A DNA stretch of 64,000 nucleotides from Flavobacteriaceae bacterium 3519-10 (lineage in GTDB: Bacteria > Bacteroidota > Bacteroidia > Flavobacteriales > Weeksellaceae). Shown piece after piece: positions 8,180 to 16,548 of this stretch (position 1 is its first letter; every line of letters starts with the position of its first letter). The notes under the pieces were generated by a model. It worked only from the letters and a program-made list of their open reading frames with translations. It was not told where the DNA came from and did no database searches. The translations under genes and the position numbers were made by a program. The DNA lies in NCBI GenBank assembly GCA_000023725.1, contig CP001673.1:1622342-1686341 (forward strand), written 5' to 3'.

Positions 8180-9865
8180 TTATTCCGCTGCCACAGAATC
8201 ATCACCCCGCCCATCTGCCACGGCGGTTGCATTTCCGTTATCATCAATTACGATGAGTTCCGTTCTCCCAATCTGCGCGGTATTTACGAATTTGTAATTC
8301 AGTTTTTCCAGTGCTGAAACAGTAGTTGCCGGCAAATTATCTTCTGCGAGCACACTTTCAGGCAGCCACTGATGATGAAATTTGGGTGCGTTCACTGCCA
8401 TGTTTGGATCCAGTTTAAAATCGATGATATTTACGATGGTTTGGTACACAGACGTGGGAATTGTAGTTCCGCCAGGCGTCCCAACGATGATGTAAGGTTT
8501 CCCGTTTTTCAGCACAATCGTAGGTGTCATTGAACTCAGCATCCTTTTTCCGGGAGCTACTGCGTTTGCCTCGCCGCCCACCGCACCGAACATGTTTGGA
8601 ACGCCGGGTTTTACCGAGAAATCGTCCATCTCATTATTCAGAAAAAATCCGGCACCGGAAACCACCACTTTGCTGCCATACAAGCCGTTCAGCGTTGTGG
8701 TAACCGATACTGCATTGCCTTCTTTATCGATAATTGAAATGTGCGTTGTCTCGGTTGATTCCTTCGGTTGAGCAACGATTTTCCCCACCTCTGCACTGGG
8801 TGTCGCCAGATTTTTATTAAATGATTTCCAACGGTTTTTTAAATAAGTATCAGAAATCAGCATCTGTGTCTGATCACTGATGAAATCGGGATCGCCCATA
8901 AATTCCGCTCTGTCGGCAAAAGCGCGGCGTTCGGCTTCAATCATAATCTGTACTGCTTCTGCGGAATTGTGTGGATATTGTGCCAGATTTTCAAAAGACG
9001 ACATTTTCAGCATTTGTGCCAACAGAATTCCGCCACTCGAAGGTAACGGCATGGATACAATTTCGTTTTCATTATACGTAAATGCGAGAGGTTTCCTTTC
9101 AACTACTTTATAATTTCTAAGGTCTTGTTCTGTCATAATTCCTTTACCACGCTTCATTTCGGCACTGAAAAGCGCTGCTGTTCTACCCTCATAAAATCCT
9201 TTCTCGCCGTTTGCCTGAATAAGTTTTAATGTTTGAGCAAGATCCTTTTGAATTAAAATATCGCCCTGTTTCCACGGTTCATTTTTTTGGAATACAGTTT
9301 TGGTCTGATTGTGCCGGTCGAAAAACTGTCTCTGACCGTTAAGCAAAGCTGCTTCTCTTCCTGTGACCGAAAACCCCTGCTCTGCGAGGTCGATGGCGGG
9401 CTGGATGAGTTGTTCCATGGGTAGTTTGGCGTGCTTTAATGTTGCAAAAAAGCCAGCCACAGATCCGGGAACTCCGGCCGCTAAATGTCCGTTTTGCGAA
9501 AGATCGGTGTTAGCCTGCCCGTTTTTGTCGACATACATATCCCGCGAAGATTTTCCGGGTGCAGTTTCGCGGAAATCAATCGTGAACTTTTCGCCGTTGT
9601 TTTTTACGCCTACCAGAAATCCGCCACCGCCAATGTTGCCTGCCTGCGGATAGACCACCGCCAATGCAAGTTGCGTCGCAATGGCCGCATCAAAAGCATT
9701 GCCGCCCATCTTCATTATTCTGGCACCGGCCTCACTGGCCAGCGGATGCGCAGAAACGACGAGACCTTTATCTTTTGTGCGGATTTCTTTTACAATATTG
9801 ATGTTGGTAAACTGCGGAAATACAATACCGTAGGAAAACAGAAGAAGCAGTGCAAGTTTTTTCAT
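8180..9865 (-). CDS. ggt: Gamma-glutamyltransferase precursor
   Basis: A 561-residue periplasmic enzyme that hydrolyses or transfers the gamma-glutamyl group of glutathione. It has a signal peptide (MKKLALLLLFSYGIVFPQ), the conserved AIATQLALAVVYPQAGNIGG stretch, and the autoprocessing site TTHIS, whose first Thr (residue 373) becomes the nucleophile of the small subunit. The later GSKVVVSGAGFFLNNEMDDF and PGKRMLSSMTPTIV are also family hallmarks. ATG 9865 is chosen because an upstream in-frame ATG at 9904 lacks a proper signal peptide and lies upstream of a promoter-like TACTTTTG at 9887-9880. Confidence 0.95.
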   Translation of the reverse strand: MKKLALLLLFSYGIVFPQFTNINIVKEIRTKDKGLVVSAHPLASEAGARIMKMGGNAFDAAIATQLALAVVYPQAGNIGGGGFLVGVKNNGEKFTIDFRETAPGKSSRDMYVDKNGQANTDLSQNGHLAAGVPGSVAGFFATLKHAKLPMEQLIQPAIDLAEQGFSVTGREAALLNGQRQFFDRHNQTKTVFQKNEPWKQGDILIQKDLAQTLKLIQANGEKGFYEGRTAALFSAEMKRGKGIMTEQDLRNYKVVERKPLAFTYNENEIVSMPLPSSGGILLAQMLKMSSFENLAQYPHNSAEAVQIMIEAERRAFADRAEFMGDPDFISDQTQMLISDTYLKNRWKSFNKNLATPSAEVGKIVAQPKESTETTHISIIDKEGNAVSVTTTLNGLYGSKVVVSGAGFFLNNEMDDFSVKPGVPNMFGAVGGEANAVAPGKRMLSSMTPTIVLKNGKPYIIVGTPGGTTIPTSVYQTIVNIIDFKLDPNMAVNAPKFHHQWLPESVLAEDNLPATTVSALEKLNYKFVNTAQIGRTELIVIDDNGNATAVADGRGDDSVAAE

Positions 9866-9879
9866 GAACGAAATTTCAT

Positions 9880-9887
9880 CAAAAGTA
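9880..9887 (-). promoter_or_regulatory. Candidate -7 element of ggt
   Basis: TACTTTTG on the minus strand matches TAnnTTTG and would start transcription about 10 nt before the ATG at 9865. No convincing -33 TTTG is seen. Confidence 0.45.
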
Positions 9888-10040
9888 CATAAAAACAAAA
9901 TCAAAAGCGTTTAATCCGGAACTCAATAAAGCTGCAGTGGGAACTTGAAACTGTGTCGAATTTAATGATCATTCTGCACCTAGTATTTAGCCCAAATGAA
10001 ATAATTTACGTCGTGACATCCATTTCCACTGCTATTTTTT

Positions 10041-10048
10041 TAAATTTG
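10041..10048 (+). promoter_or_regulatory. Candidate -7 element of the threonine dehydrogenase gene
   Basis: TAAATTTG matches the Bacteroidota -7 consensus and lies 19 nt before the ATG at 10068. No good -33 element is visible at the expected spacing. Confidence 0.45.
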
Positions 10049-10067
10049 CTGAAAACCATTCTGAAGC

Positions 10068-11030
10068 ATGAACTCCCAAACGGAAAAAATACTTATCACC
10101 GGTGCGCTAGGGCAAATTGGCACCGAACTTACCAATAAATTAGTTGAAATTCACGGCGCCGAAAACGTGATTGCATCCGGACTTGACCGTTGGGACAAAA
10201 ACCTAACATCAGCCGGGTTTTATGAACGGATGGATGTTTCTAACACGCAACTCGTTCGGCAGGTTGTTAAAGATTACGAAATCACTACGGTGTATCATTT
10301 GGCGTCACTTCTATCCGGAACGTCGGAAAAACAGCCTCTTTTTGCCTGGAGACTTAATATTGAGCCGCTGCTGAATTTCTGCGAGATGGCCAAGGACGGT
10401 ATGTTAAAAAAAGTATTCTGGCCCAGTTCAATCGCGGTTTTTGGTAAAGGAATTCCGAAAGAAAATGTAGGCCAGGACGTGGTACTTAACCCGACAACCG
10501 TTTATGGAATCTCTAAAATGGCCGGTGAAAAATGGTGCGAATATTACCATGATAAATTCGGCGTCGATGTTAGAAGCATCCGCTATCCCGGACTGATTTC
10601 CTGGAAAACGCCGGCAGGAGGCGGCACGACTGATTATGCAGTAGAAATTTTTTACGAAGCCGTAGAAGAGGCAAAATATACAAGTTTCATTTCCGAAGAC
10701 ACAGCGATGCCGATGCTTTATATGGATGATGCAATTAATGCAACGCTGAAGTTAATGCAGGCTCCGAAAGAGGACCTAACTGTGCATACATCATATAATT
10801 TAGGTGGATTGTCTTTCACACCAAAACAACTTGCAGAAGAAATCAAGAAAGAAATGCCGGATTTCACCATAGATTACAAACCGGATTTCAGACAGGAAAT
10901 TGCAGATTCGTGGCCAGCATCAATCGATGATTCTATTGCCAAAAAAGACTGGGGCCTCACCTACGATTTTGATATTTCGGCGATGACGAAAGACATGCTC
11001 AGAAATCTGAAGGTGAAACTCGGTAAATGA
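10068..11030 (+). CDS. L-threonine 3-dehydrogenase, SDR (epimerase-like) type
   Basis: A 320-residue extended-SDR protein with the NAD-binding motif TGALGQIGTEL (residues 11-21), a catalytic PSSIAVFG segment, and YGISK at 146-150. The features RYPGLISW, GGGTTDYAVEIF and DSWPASIDDSIAKKDWGL distinguish the UDP-glucose-epimerase-like L-threonine dehydrogenases found in flavobacteria and animals. It oxidises threonine to 2-amino-3-ketobutyrate in the cytoplasm. Its stop overlaps the next gene by 4 nt. Confidence 0.9.
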   Translation: MNSQTEKILITGALGQIGTELTNKLVEIHGAENVIASGLDRWDKNLTSAGFYERMDVSNTQLVRQVVKDYEITTVYHLASLLSGTSEKQPLFAWRLNIEPLLNFCEMAKDGMLKKVFWPSSIAVFGKGIPKENVGQDVVLNPTTVYGISKMAGEKWCEYYHDKFGVDVRSIRYPGLISWKTPAGGGTTDYAVEIFYEAVEEAKYTSFISEDTAMPMLYMDDAINATLKLMQAPKEDLTVHTSYNLGGLSFTPKQLAEEIKKEMPDFTIDYKPDFRQEIADSWPASIDDSIAKKDWGLTYDFDISAMTKDMLRNLKVKLGK

Positions 11031-11779
11031 TTTTACTAACTTTCAATATCCTAAATAACGCAGGTGATTTTAAAAAAAATCATTTTCTGGACGACGCTGA
11101 AATCCTCAATATAACAGTTGACCATACCTCCGCTATCCTTAGCATTTTAGAAAACCATGATATTAAAGCTACGTTTTTTGTTGCGGTGCAGCTGGTCGAC
11201 AAAACCCTTACCCTTATAAAAAAAATAGTGGGCAAAGGTCACGAGATCTCGCTCTATAACGACGGTTCCACGCTGCCACAGATTCAAAATGCAAAACGTA
11301 CAGTGGAAGACCTGATCGGCAAAACCGTGCGTGGCATCCGGCAGAAAGAAATTCGGGTACCGATCGAAAAACTTAAGGAGCTCGGGTTCAGTTATATTTC
11401 GAATATCGAACGTTCGAGCATGTTTTTCCCCTTAAAACGACTTAAAACCAACACTGAAATTTCCTTGGAGCAAGGCTTACATGTGATTCCGGAAGGTATT
11501 TCACCTTACACACAAATTCCCTATAACGAATTTGTTTTTCAGCTTTTGCCTCTGAAAATATATGAGCAGATGATTTCCGAGACACTTGAAAACAACGATT
11601 TTGTCATCATTTACCTTCATACCTCACAGTTTACGGATCCTGATAAATTCGGGTTTGATATCCCTTTGCACAGACGGTATAATTCAGGCAAAAAAATGGA
11701 CGATAAACTGTCGGAATTTTTACGATGGGTCAACAAGAAAGAGTTTTCGTGCACCCGAATCAAGGATTATTTTGTTTAA
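11027..11779 (+). CDS. Polysaccharide deacetylase-fold protein, probably catalytically inactive
   Basis: A 250-residue NodB-fold protein: the pattern LTFNIL...TSAILSILENHDIKATFFVAV...KKIVGKGHEISLYNDG follows the polysaccharide deacetylase core. The catalytic and metal residues look lost. The usual FD(D/V)E is FNIL (residues 6-9), and the HE(I/L)xxH metal motif is GHEISLYND with no second His. There is no signal peptide, so it is probably cytoplasmic. It overlaps the threonine dehydrogenase gene by 4 nt. The family is fairly clear; loss of activity is inferred from the missing residues. Confidence 0.7.
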   Translation: MILLTFNILNNAGDFKKNHFLDDAEILNITVDHTSAILSILENHDIKATFFVAVQLVDKTLTLIKKIVGKGHEISLYNDGSTLPQIQNAKRTVEDLIGKTVRGIRQKEIRVPIEKLKELGFSYISNIERSSMFFPLKRLKTNTEISLEQGLHVIPEGISPYTQIPYNEFVFQLLPLKIYEQMISETLENNDFVIIYLHTSQFTDPDKFGFDIPLHRRYNSGKKMDDKLSEFLRWVNKKEFSCTRIKDYFV

Positions 11780-11876
11780 AAAGACCGCTTGAAACAGTCG
11801 GTACTTATTTCCAATTTAACATATTCATATCTAAATTCACGCCTATTAACGGCATCGACAAAATTTAGAAATTTTG

Positions 11877-11908
11877 TTTGGATATTTCGTAATATTTAAT
11901 TACATTTG
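11877..11908 (+). promoter_or_regulatory. Promoter of the T9SS cargo gene
   Basis: TTTG at 11877-11880, a 20-nt spacer, then TACATTTG at 11901-11908. Both boxes match the Bacteroidota -33/-7 consensus, giving a leader of about 27 nt before ATG 11939. It is one of the two best promoters in the window. Confidence 0.8.
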
Positions 11909-11938
11909 GTTTACGTTTAACCAAATTACTTTTTTATT

Positions 11939-13573
11939 ATGAAAAAACTTTTATTTTCTTTATGTGCAGCAGGAGCATTGATGGCTTCTGATGTAATGAA
12001 AGGCCAAACGGTTTTGTTTGAAGACAGTTTTGAAACGTACGCCGATTTTGCGATCGCGGATGTTGGGGCCTGGACCCTGATTGATGTGGATCAAAAGACC
12101 ACTTACGGCTTTAACGGGGTTACATTCCCGAACACTGGAGTTGCTAAGTCCTTCCAGGTCTTTAATTCCACAACAACTACCCCACCCCTTGATCCTACTA
12201 CAACCTCTAACTGGACCGCCAGGACCGGACAGAAGATGATGGTAAGCTTTGCCGCGACTTCAGCTCCGTGGAACAACGACTGGATGGTTTCTCCGCAGGT
12301 ACAGATTGGTGCTGGCGAAGGCGCAACCCTGAGTTTCTGGGCAAAAAGCTGCGACGCAACCTATGGATTGGAAAAATTCACGGTTTATGTATCCACCACA
12401 GGAACTGCGGTGGCTGATTTTACCGCGATTTCACCCGTTACCGTTACGCCTTCCGACGCCACGTGGTATGAGTACACCTATAGTTTGAACGCATATTCAG
12501 GACAGCCTGTTCATATTGCAATTCAGACCACGTCTGATGACCAGTTCGGATTTGCTGTGGACGATTTCCGCGTTGTAAGCAATCCGCTGCCGGCAGTAGC
12601 TCCTGAGTGTCCTACATTAAATGCACCGGCTAACGCAGCCACCAACGTTTCGTATACATCAGTAAACCTTACATGGACAGCCAACACTCAGGGAGGAACT
12701 GCTGACTCATATGATGTTTATCTTGACACAAATGCGAACCCGACTACTTTGGTCGGCAACACAACTTCAACCAGTTATACAGCAACAAACCTTACCGGTT
12801 CTACAACCTATTACTGGAGAATTGTTCCTAAAAACATAGTGGGCAGTGCGGCCTCATGTACGGTTTATTCGTTCACTACCGCTGCACCGGCATACTGTAC
12901 TGCAGGCGCAACGTCTACAAGTTTTGAGAAAATATCCAATGTTACGTTTGCAGGAATCAACAACAGTTCCACTGCTACAGTAGGATATGAAGACTTCACT
13001 GCTGTATCCGGAGCTGTTACCGCAGGAAATACTTATCCTTTCTCTGCTACATTCAGCGGAACTTCATACTCTTCTGACCAGGTGATGGTATGGATTGACT
13101 TTAATAATGACAAAGACTTCAATGATGCTGGCGAGCAGGTTCTAATTACCCCTACAAAAGTTTCTCCATGGACAGGTGATATCGTGATCCCTGCAGATGT
13201 TGCAGCCGGTACTGTGCGTATGAGAGTAAGGCTACATGACTCCAGCTTAGGTGGCAACCTAACACCATGCGGAACATCTACTTATGGTCAGGTAGAAGAC
13301 TACACGCTTAACATCAGCACACTGGGTGTAAACGACACTGTGAAAAATGCCGTGAAAGTTTATCCAAACCCGGTTGTAGATATTCTGAACATTGACTCAC
13401 CTTCAAAAGTGAAATCAATCAGAGTATTTGATGTAACAGGCAGAACCGTATCTACACACGTTCTGAATGCAGAAAAATCTCAAGTGAACCTTTCAGGATT
13501 AGCTTCGGGAGTGTATATGGTAAGCATCCAAATGGAAAATGAAACCAGAACTGTAAAAGTGATCAAGAAATAA
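11939..13573 (+). CDS. Secreted multidomain protein with T9SS type A sorting domain
   Basis: A 544-residue extracellular protein. Order of parts: signal peptide ending near VMKGQT; a choice-of-anchor-J-like beta-sandwich (about residues 25-215, WNNDWMVSPQVQIG); a fibronectin type III domain (about 220-315, SVNLTWTANTQGGTADSYDV); a GEVED-type domain (about 320-460, VWIDFNNDKDFNDAGEQV and GQVEDYTLNI); and a C-terminal sorting domain (about 470-544, VKVYPNPVVDILNI...SGVYMVSI...KVIKK). The last domain directs export by the type IX system and surface anchoring or release. No catalytic domain is seen, so an adhesin-like role is likely. Confidence 0.9.
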   Translation: MKKLLFSLCAAGALMASDVMKGQTVLFEDSFETYADFAIADVGAWTLIDVDQKTTYGFNGVTFPNTGVAKSFQVFNSTTTTPPLDPTTTSNWTARTGQKMMVSFAATSAPWNNDWMVSPQVQIGAGEGATLSFWAKSCDATYGLEKFTVYVSTTGTAVADFTAISPVTVTPSDATWYEYTYSLNAYSGQPVHIAIQTTSDDQFGFAVDDFRVVSNPLPAVAPECPTLNAPANAATNVSYTSVNLTWTANTQGGTADSYDVYLDTNANPTTLVGNTTSTSYTATNLTGSTTYYWRIVPKNIVGSAASCTVYSFTTAAPAYCTAGATSTSFEKISNVTFAGINNSSTATVGYEDFTAVSGAVTAGNTYPFSATFSGTSYSSDQVMVWIDFNNDKDFNDAGEQVLITPTKVSPWTGDIVIPADVAAGTVRMRVRLHDSSLGGNLTPCGTSTYGQVEDYTLNISTLGVNDTVKNAVKVYPNPVVDILNIDSPSKVKSIRVFDVTGRTVSTHVLNAEKSQVNLSGLASGVYMVSIQMENETRTVKVIKK

Positions 13574-13596
13574 GATTCACATTTGCTTTAAATAAG

Positions 13597-13621
13597 GCCT
13601 GCAGCAATGCAGGCTTTTTTT
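13597..13621 (+). terminator. Rho-independent terminator of the T9SS cargo gene
   Basis: Perfect 7-bp stem GCCTGCA/TGCAGGC with a GCAA tetraloop, followed directly by seven T residues, 23 nt after the stop codon. Confidence 0.92.
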
Positions 13622-13640
13622 CGTTTATTTAACTGAAAGA

Positions 13641-13671
13641 TTGTTACTTTATGAAATAATCATTACTTTTG
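13641..13671 (+). promoter_or_regulatory. Promoter of the rpsF-rpsR-rplI operon
   Basis: TTG at 13641-13643, a 20-nt spacer and TACTTTTG at 13664-13671 match the Bacteroidota consensus. Transcription would start near 13676, leaving a leader of about 29 nt before rpsF. Confidence 0.78.
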
Positions 13672-13704
13672 CACCTCGAAATATTTAACAAATTATTTAA
13701 CATT

Positions 13705-14046
13705 ATGAACAATTACGAAACTGTTTTCATTTTAACTCCCGTTCTATCTGATACTCAGGTGGAGGAAGCAGTACAAAAATTCGAAGATCTATTGACTTCA
13801 CACAATTGCGAGATCGTTGCCAAAGAAAACTGGGGACTTAAGAAACTTGCATATCCTATTCAACTTAAAAAGAATGGATTTTATACTCTAATTGAGTTTA
13901 AAGGTGAAGGAACTGTGGTTGCAGATTTGGAACTTGCTTTCAAACGTGATGAGAGAATCATCCGTTTTTTAACAACAAAACTCGATAAGCATGCAATTGA
14001 TTATGCAGTAACGAGAAGATCTAAAAATAAATCTGCGAAAGCTTAA
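13705..14046 (+). CDS. rpsF: 30S ribosomal protein S6
   Basis: A 113-residue S6 protein. It begins [16 protein letters not shown], with the conserved [25 protein letters not shown] stretch that forms the S18-binding face. ATG 13705 is chosen over an upstream TTG at 13669, which lies inside the promoter box. It starts the usual rpsF-rpsR-rplI operon. An A/T-rich upstream sequence without a Shine-Dalgarno is normal for this phylum. Confidence 0.98.
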   Translation: MNNYETVFILTPVLSDTQVEEAVQKFEDLLTSHNCEIVAKENWGLKKLAYPIQLKKNGFYTLIEFKGEGTVVADLELAFKRDERIIRFLTTKLDKHAIDYAVTRRSKNKSAKA

Positions 14047-14072
14047 TTTTAACCCCACAAAAATTTACAACA

Positions 14073-14375
14073 ATGGCAATAGACGATATGGCTAAACAAG
14101 CCTCCGCCGGTGGAGAATCAGAAGTAAAATTCCTTACTCCGCTTGACATCAATACCAAAACAGACAAAAAATACTGCAGATTCAAGAAATACGGAATCAA
14201 ACACGTAGATTATAAAGACGCTAACTTCCTTCTTCAGTTCGTGAACGAGCAAGGTAAAATTTTACCAAGAAGATATACAGGAACTTCTTTGAAATACCAA
14301 AGAAAAGTTTCTGCAGCCATCAAAAGAGCAAGACACCTTGCAATGATGCCTTACGTAGCAGATTTATTGAAATAA
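14073..14375 (+). CDS. rpsR: 30S ribosomal protein S18
   Basis: A 100-residue S18 with the conserved core [20 protein letters not shown] and the basic C-terminal ...[25 protein letters not shown]. It binds S6 on the platform of the small subunit. It carries an N-terminal extension of about 20 residues ([18 protein letters not shown]), as is common in Bacteroidota. The gap to rpsF is 26 nt. Confidence 0.98.
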   Translation: MAIDDMAKQASAGGESEVKFLTPLDINTKTDKKYCRFKKYGIKHVDYKDANFLLQFVNEQGKILPRRYTGTSLKYQRKVSAAIKRARHLAMMPYVADLLK

Positions 14376-14389
14376 TTATTAAACAAATA

Positions 14390-14443
14390 GTTGTTGGCTG
14401 CTGTAACAGGCGCCTAACTTCTACCTAAAAAAAGGACAACAAC
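14390..14443 (+). promoter_or_regulatory. Possible hairpin covering the rplI translation start
   Basis: GTTGTTG at 14390-14396 is complementary to CAACAAC at 14437-14443, which ends 1 nt before the rplI ATG. Pairing would hide the start region and could couple or tune L9 synthesis. The stem is only 7 bp with a 40-nt loop, so this is tentative. Confidence 0.3.
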
Positions 14444-14444
14444 A

Positions 14445-14966
14445 ATGGATATTATCTTAAAAAAAGACGTAGAAAACTTAGGACTTGAGTTCGATACAGT
14501 GAGCGTTAAGCCAGGTTATGCAAGAAACTTCCTGTTACCGCAGGGACTTGCACTTTTGGCTACACCAAAAAACAGAGCTAACCTTGAGGCTACATTAGAA
14601 GCCAGAAAAGAAGAAGAAGCTAAACTTATCGCTGACGCTAACGCAATCGTTGAGCAACTGAAGAAAACAAACATCACTATCGCTACGAAAGTAGGTGCTG
14701 GCGACAGACTTTTCGGATCTATCAACAATGCTAACCTATCTGAAGAATTGGCTAAAGCGGGAGTAAATGTAGACAAGAAATACATCAAAATTCCTGGTAA
14801 CACCATTAAGAGAACTGGTAAAGTAGAAGCTAACATCAGACTTCACAGAAATGTAGAGCACGCTTTCGAATTCGAAATCGTTTCTGATGCGCCACCAGCG
14901 CCTGCTGCTCCTAAAGCTGCACCAGCGCCTAAGAAAGTGGAAGAAACTCCTGCTGAAGAAGCATAA
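14445..14966 (+). CDS. rplI: 50S ribosomal protein L9
   Basis: A 173-residue L9. The N-terminal domain shows DIILKKDVENLGLEFDTVSV and PGYARNFLLPQGLA, joined by a charged helix (EARKEEEAKLIADANAIVEQ) to the C-terminal rRNA-binding domain. A low-complexity Ala/Pro tail (APPAPAAPKAAPAPKK) extends the protein past the usual 150 residues, as in many flavobacteria. It is the last gene of the operon and is followed by a strong terminator. Confidence 0.98.
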   Translation: MDIILKKDVENLGLEFDTVSVKPGYARNFLLPQGLALLATPKNRANLEATLEARKEEEAKLIADANAIVEQLKKTNITIATKVGAGDRLFGSINNANLSEELAKAGVNVDKKYIKIPGNTIKRTGKVEANIRLHRNVEHAFEFEIVSDAPPAPAAPKAAPAPKKVEETPAEEA

Positions 14967-14988
14967 GATTTCTCATCATATTTAAAAG

Positions 14989-15018
14989 AATCCGATAATT
15001 AATTTTATCGGATTTTTT
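14989..15018 (+). terminator. Rho-independent terminator of the rpsF operon
   Basis: Ten-base-pair stem AATCCGATAA/TTATCGGATT with a 6-nt loop and a following T run, 22 nt after the rplI stop. Confidence 0.92.
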
Positions 15019-15058
15019 ATTGATTTGTATACCTGTAACTTCTTCTAAATAAATATTA

Positions 15059-15066
15059 TATTTTTG
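15059..15066 (+). promoter_or_regulatory. -7 element immediately before the ClC gene
   Basis: TATTTTTG matches TAnnTTTG and ends 4 nt before ATG 15071, so the transcript would begin at or next to the start codon (leaderless or nearly so). No -33 box is evident. Confidence 0.4.
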
Positions 15067-15070
15067 TTAG

Positions 15071-16435
15071 ATGCTTCGATTTCTGGTTTATATACGGCGC
15101 GGTATTAAAAAAGCGTTTGACAATCTTCAAAACGAAAAGTTTAAATATAATTTGCTTCAGGCAATCCCTTTTTGGATCGGCTCCATCATCACCGGCGTCC
15201 TGGCGGTAATTTATGCCAAATTGTTCACGTGGGGCGAAACACTGATGAACGCTATTTTTGAATGGAACGCTCTGCTGATTTTCATTATCGCACCCGTGTG
15301 CTTTGTGTTGTCCTGGTGGTTGGTTAAGGAGTTTGCTCCCTACGCAAAAGGGAGCGGCATTCCGCAGGTAATGGCCGCCGTGGAACTTGCCAACCCAAAA
15401 GAACACTACAAAATCCCGTATCTGTTAAGCGTAAAGATAATTGTGCTGAAGATTTTATCGAGTTTAATTCTGGTAATTGGTGGTGGCGCCGTAGGCCGCG
15501 AGGGACCCACTATTCAGATAGCAGGTTCAGTTTTCAGAAAAGTAAATGAATATCTTCCGGACTGGTGGCCAAAAATCTCAAAAAAGAATATGATTATGAC
15601 CGGTGCGGCGGCTGGACTCTCGGCAGCCTTTAACACACCACTTGGCGGAATTGTTTTTGCTGTAGAAGAACTTTCAAAAACGCACATCAATTACTTTAAA
15701 ACCGCACTTTTTACCGCCGTTATTATCGCGGGACTTACTGCCCAAACTTTAGCAGGATCATATCTTTATCTGGGTTACCCCAAAACGTCTGGCGTAGCCC
15801 TCACGATAATGTTTCCGGTAATACTGGTGGCCGGAATTTCAGGAATCTGCGCAAGTCAGCTTTCAGTTTTTATGATTAAAATTACTGCCTGGAAGAAAAA
15901 TCTAAAAACTCAGAAAGCCCACATAATTTTTCTGGTAATTTCCGCACTCATCATTGCGAGTCTCGCCTATTTTGTGAACCGCGAAATCCTGGGGTCCGGA
16001 AAAGAAATTATGGAAAGAACGCTTTTTACCGATGATAAACATGAAGATTGGTACATGCCTCTCTTCAGGATGATCGGTCCCGCACTGTCCTTCACTTCCG
16101 GTGGAGCAGGCGGCATCTTTGCGCCGGCGCTCTCGGCAGGTGCAAGTATTGGTTCTGTTATTTCAGGGTGGATCAATCTAACACCCAACGAGACCAATGT
16201 TGTGATTTTGGCGGGGATGGTAGCTTTTCTAACGGGTATTACCCGGGCACCGTTTACGTCCGCCATTATCGTGTTAGAAATGACAGACAGACACTCGCTT
16301 ATTTTTCATCTGATGCTTGCGGGCATGGTATCGTCGCTAATTTCACTTATAATAAGCAGAAAATCGCTGTATGATTCCTTAAAAATAAATTATCTCAGCG
16401 AACTTCGCAGCGAGACAATAAAGAAAAATCATTAA
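15071..16435 (+). CDS. ClC-family chloride channel/transporter
   Basis: A 454-residue membrane protein with about ten or more hydrophobic helices. The anion-selectivity motifs are present: GSGIPQV, GREGPTIQ (with the gating Glu) and GGIFAPALSAGA. A glutamate pair in VEELSKTH lies where the proton-path Glu of H+/Cl- exchangers is found, so it is more likely an antiporter than a passive channel. It has no C-terminal CBS domains. It stands alone between the ribosomal operon and a convergent flavoprotein gene. Confidence 0.9.
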   Translation: MLRFLVYIRRGIKKAFDNLQNEKFKYNLLQAIPFWIGSIITGVLAVIYAKLFTWGETLMNAIFEWNALLIFIIAPVCFVLSWWLVKEFAPYAKGSGIPQVMAAVELANPKEHYKIPYLLSVKIIVLKILSSLILVIGGGAVGREGPTIQIAGSVFRKVNEYLPDWWPKISKKNMIMTGAAAGLSAAFNTPLGGIVFAVEELSKTHINYFKTALFTAVIIAGLTAQTLAGSYLYLGYPKTSGVALTIMFPVILVAGISGICASQLSVFMIKITAWKKNLKTQKAHIIFLVISALIIASLAYFVNREILGSGKEIMERTLFTDDKHEDWYMPLFRMIGPALSFTSGGAGGIFAPALSAGASIGSVISGWINLTPNETNVVILAGMVAFLTGITRAPFTSAIIVLEMTDRHSLIFHLMLAGMVSSLISLIISRKSLYDSLKINYLSELRSETIKKNH

Positions 16436-16493
16436 AGAGGAAAATGTCAATTGCCATGTTTTCCTACCGCTGACAAAGGTTTGAAAAAAGCAT

Positions 16494-16525
16494 AAAAAAG
16501 CCGCTTCACAATTATGAAACGGCTT
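16494..16525 (-). terminator. Terminator of the glutamate synthase-like gene
   Basis: On the minus strand an 11-bp stem (AAGCCGTTTCA with AAGC on the other arm, one G-U pair), a 6-nt loop, then a run of T residues, 24 nt past the stop at 16549. Confidence 0.85.
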
Positions 16526-16548
16526 CTAAAATTATCTAAAATTTGCTG

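Noticed and set aside
7606-8247. 213-residue minus-strand ORF opposite the SDR gene
   Set aside because: It is fully antisense to a clear operon gene and lacks any recognisable domain.
9866-9904. Longer ggt start at 9904
   Set aside because: It would add 13 residues before a complete signal peptide and lie upstream of the promoter-like box.
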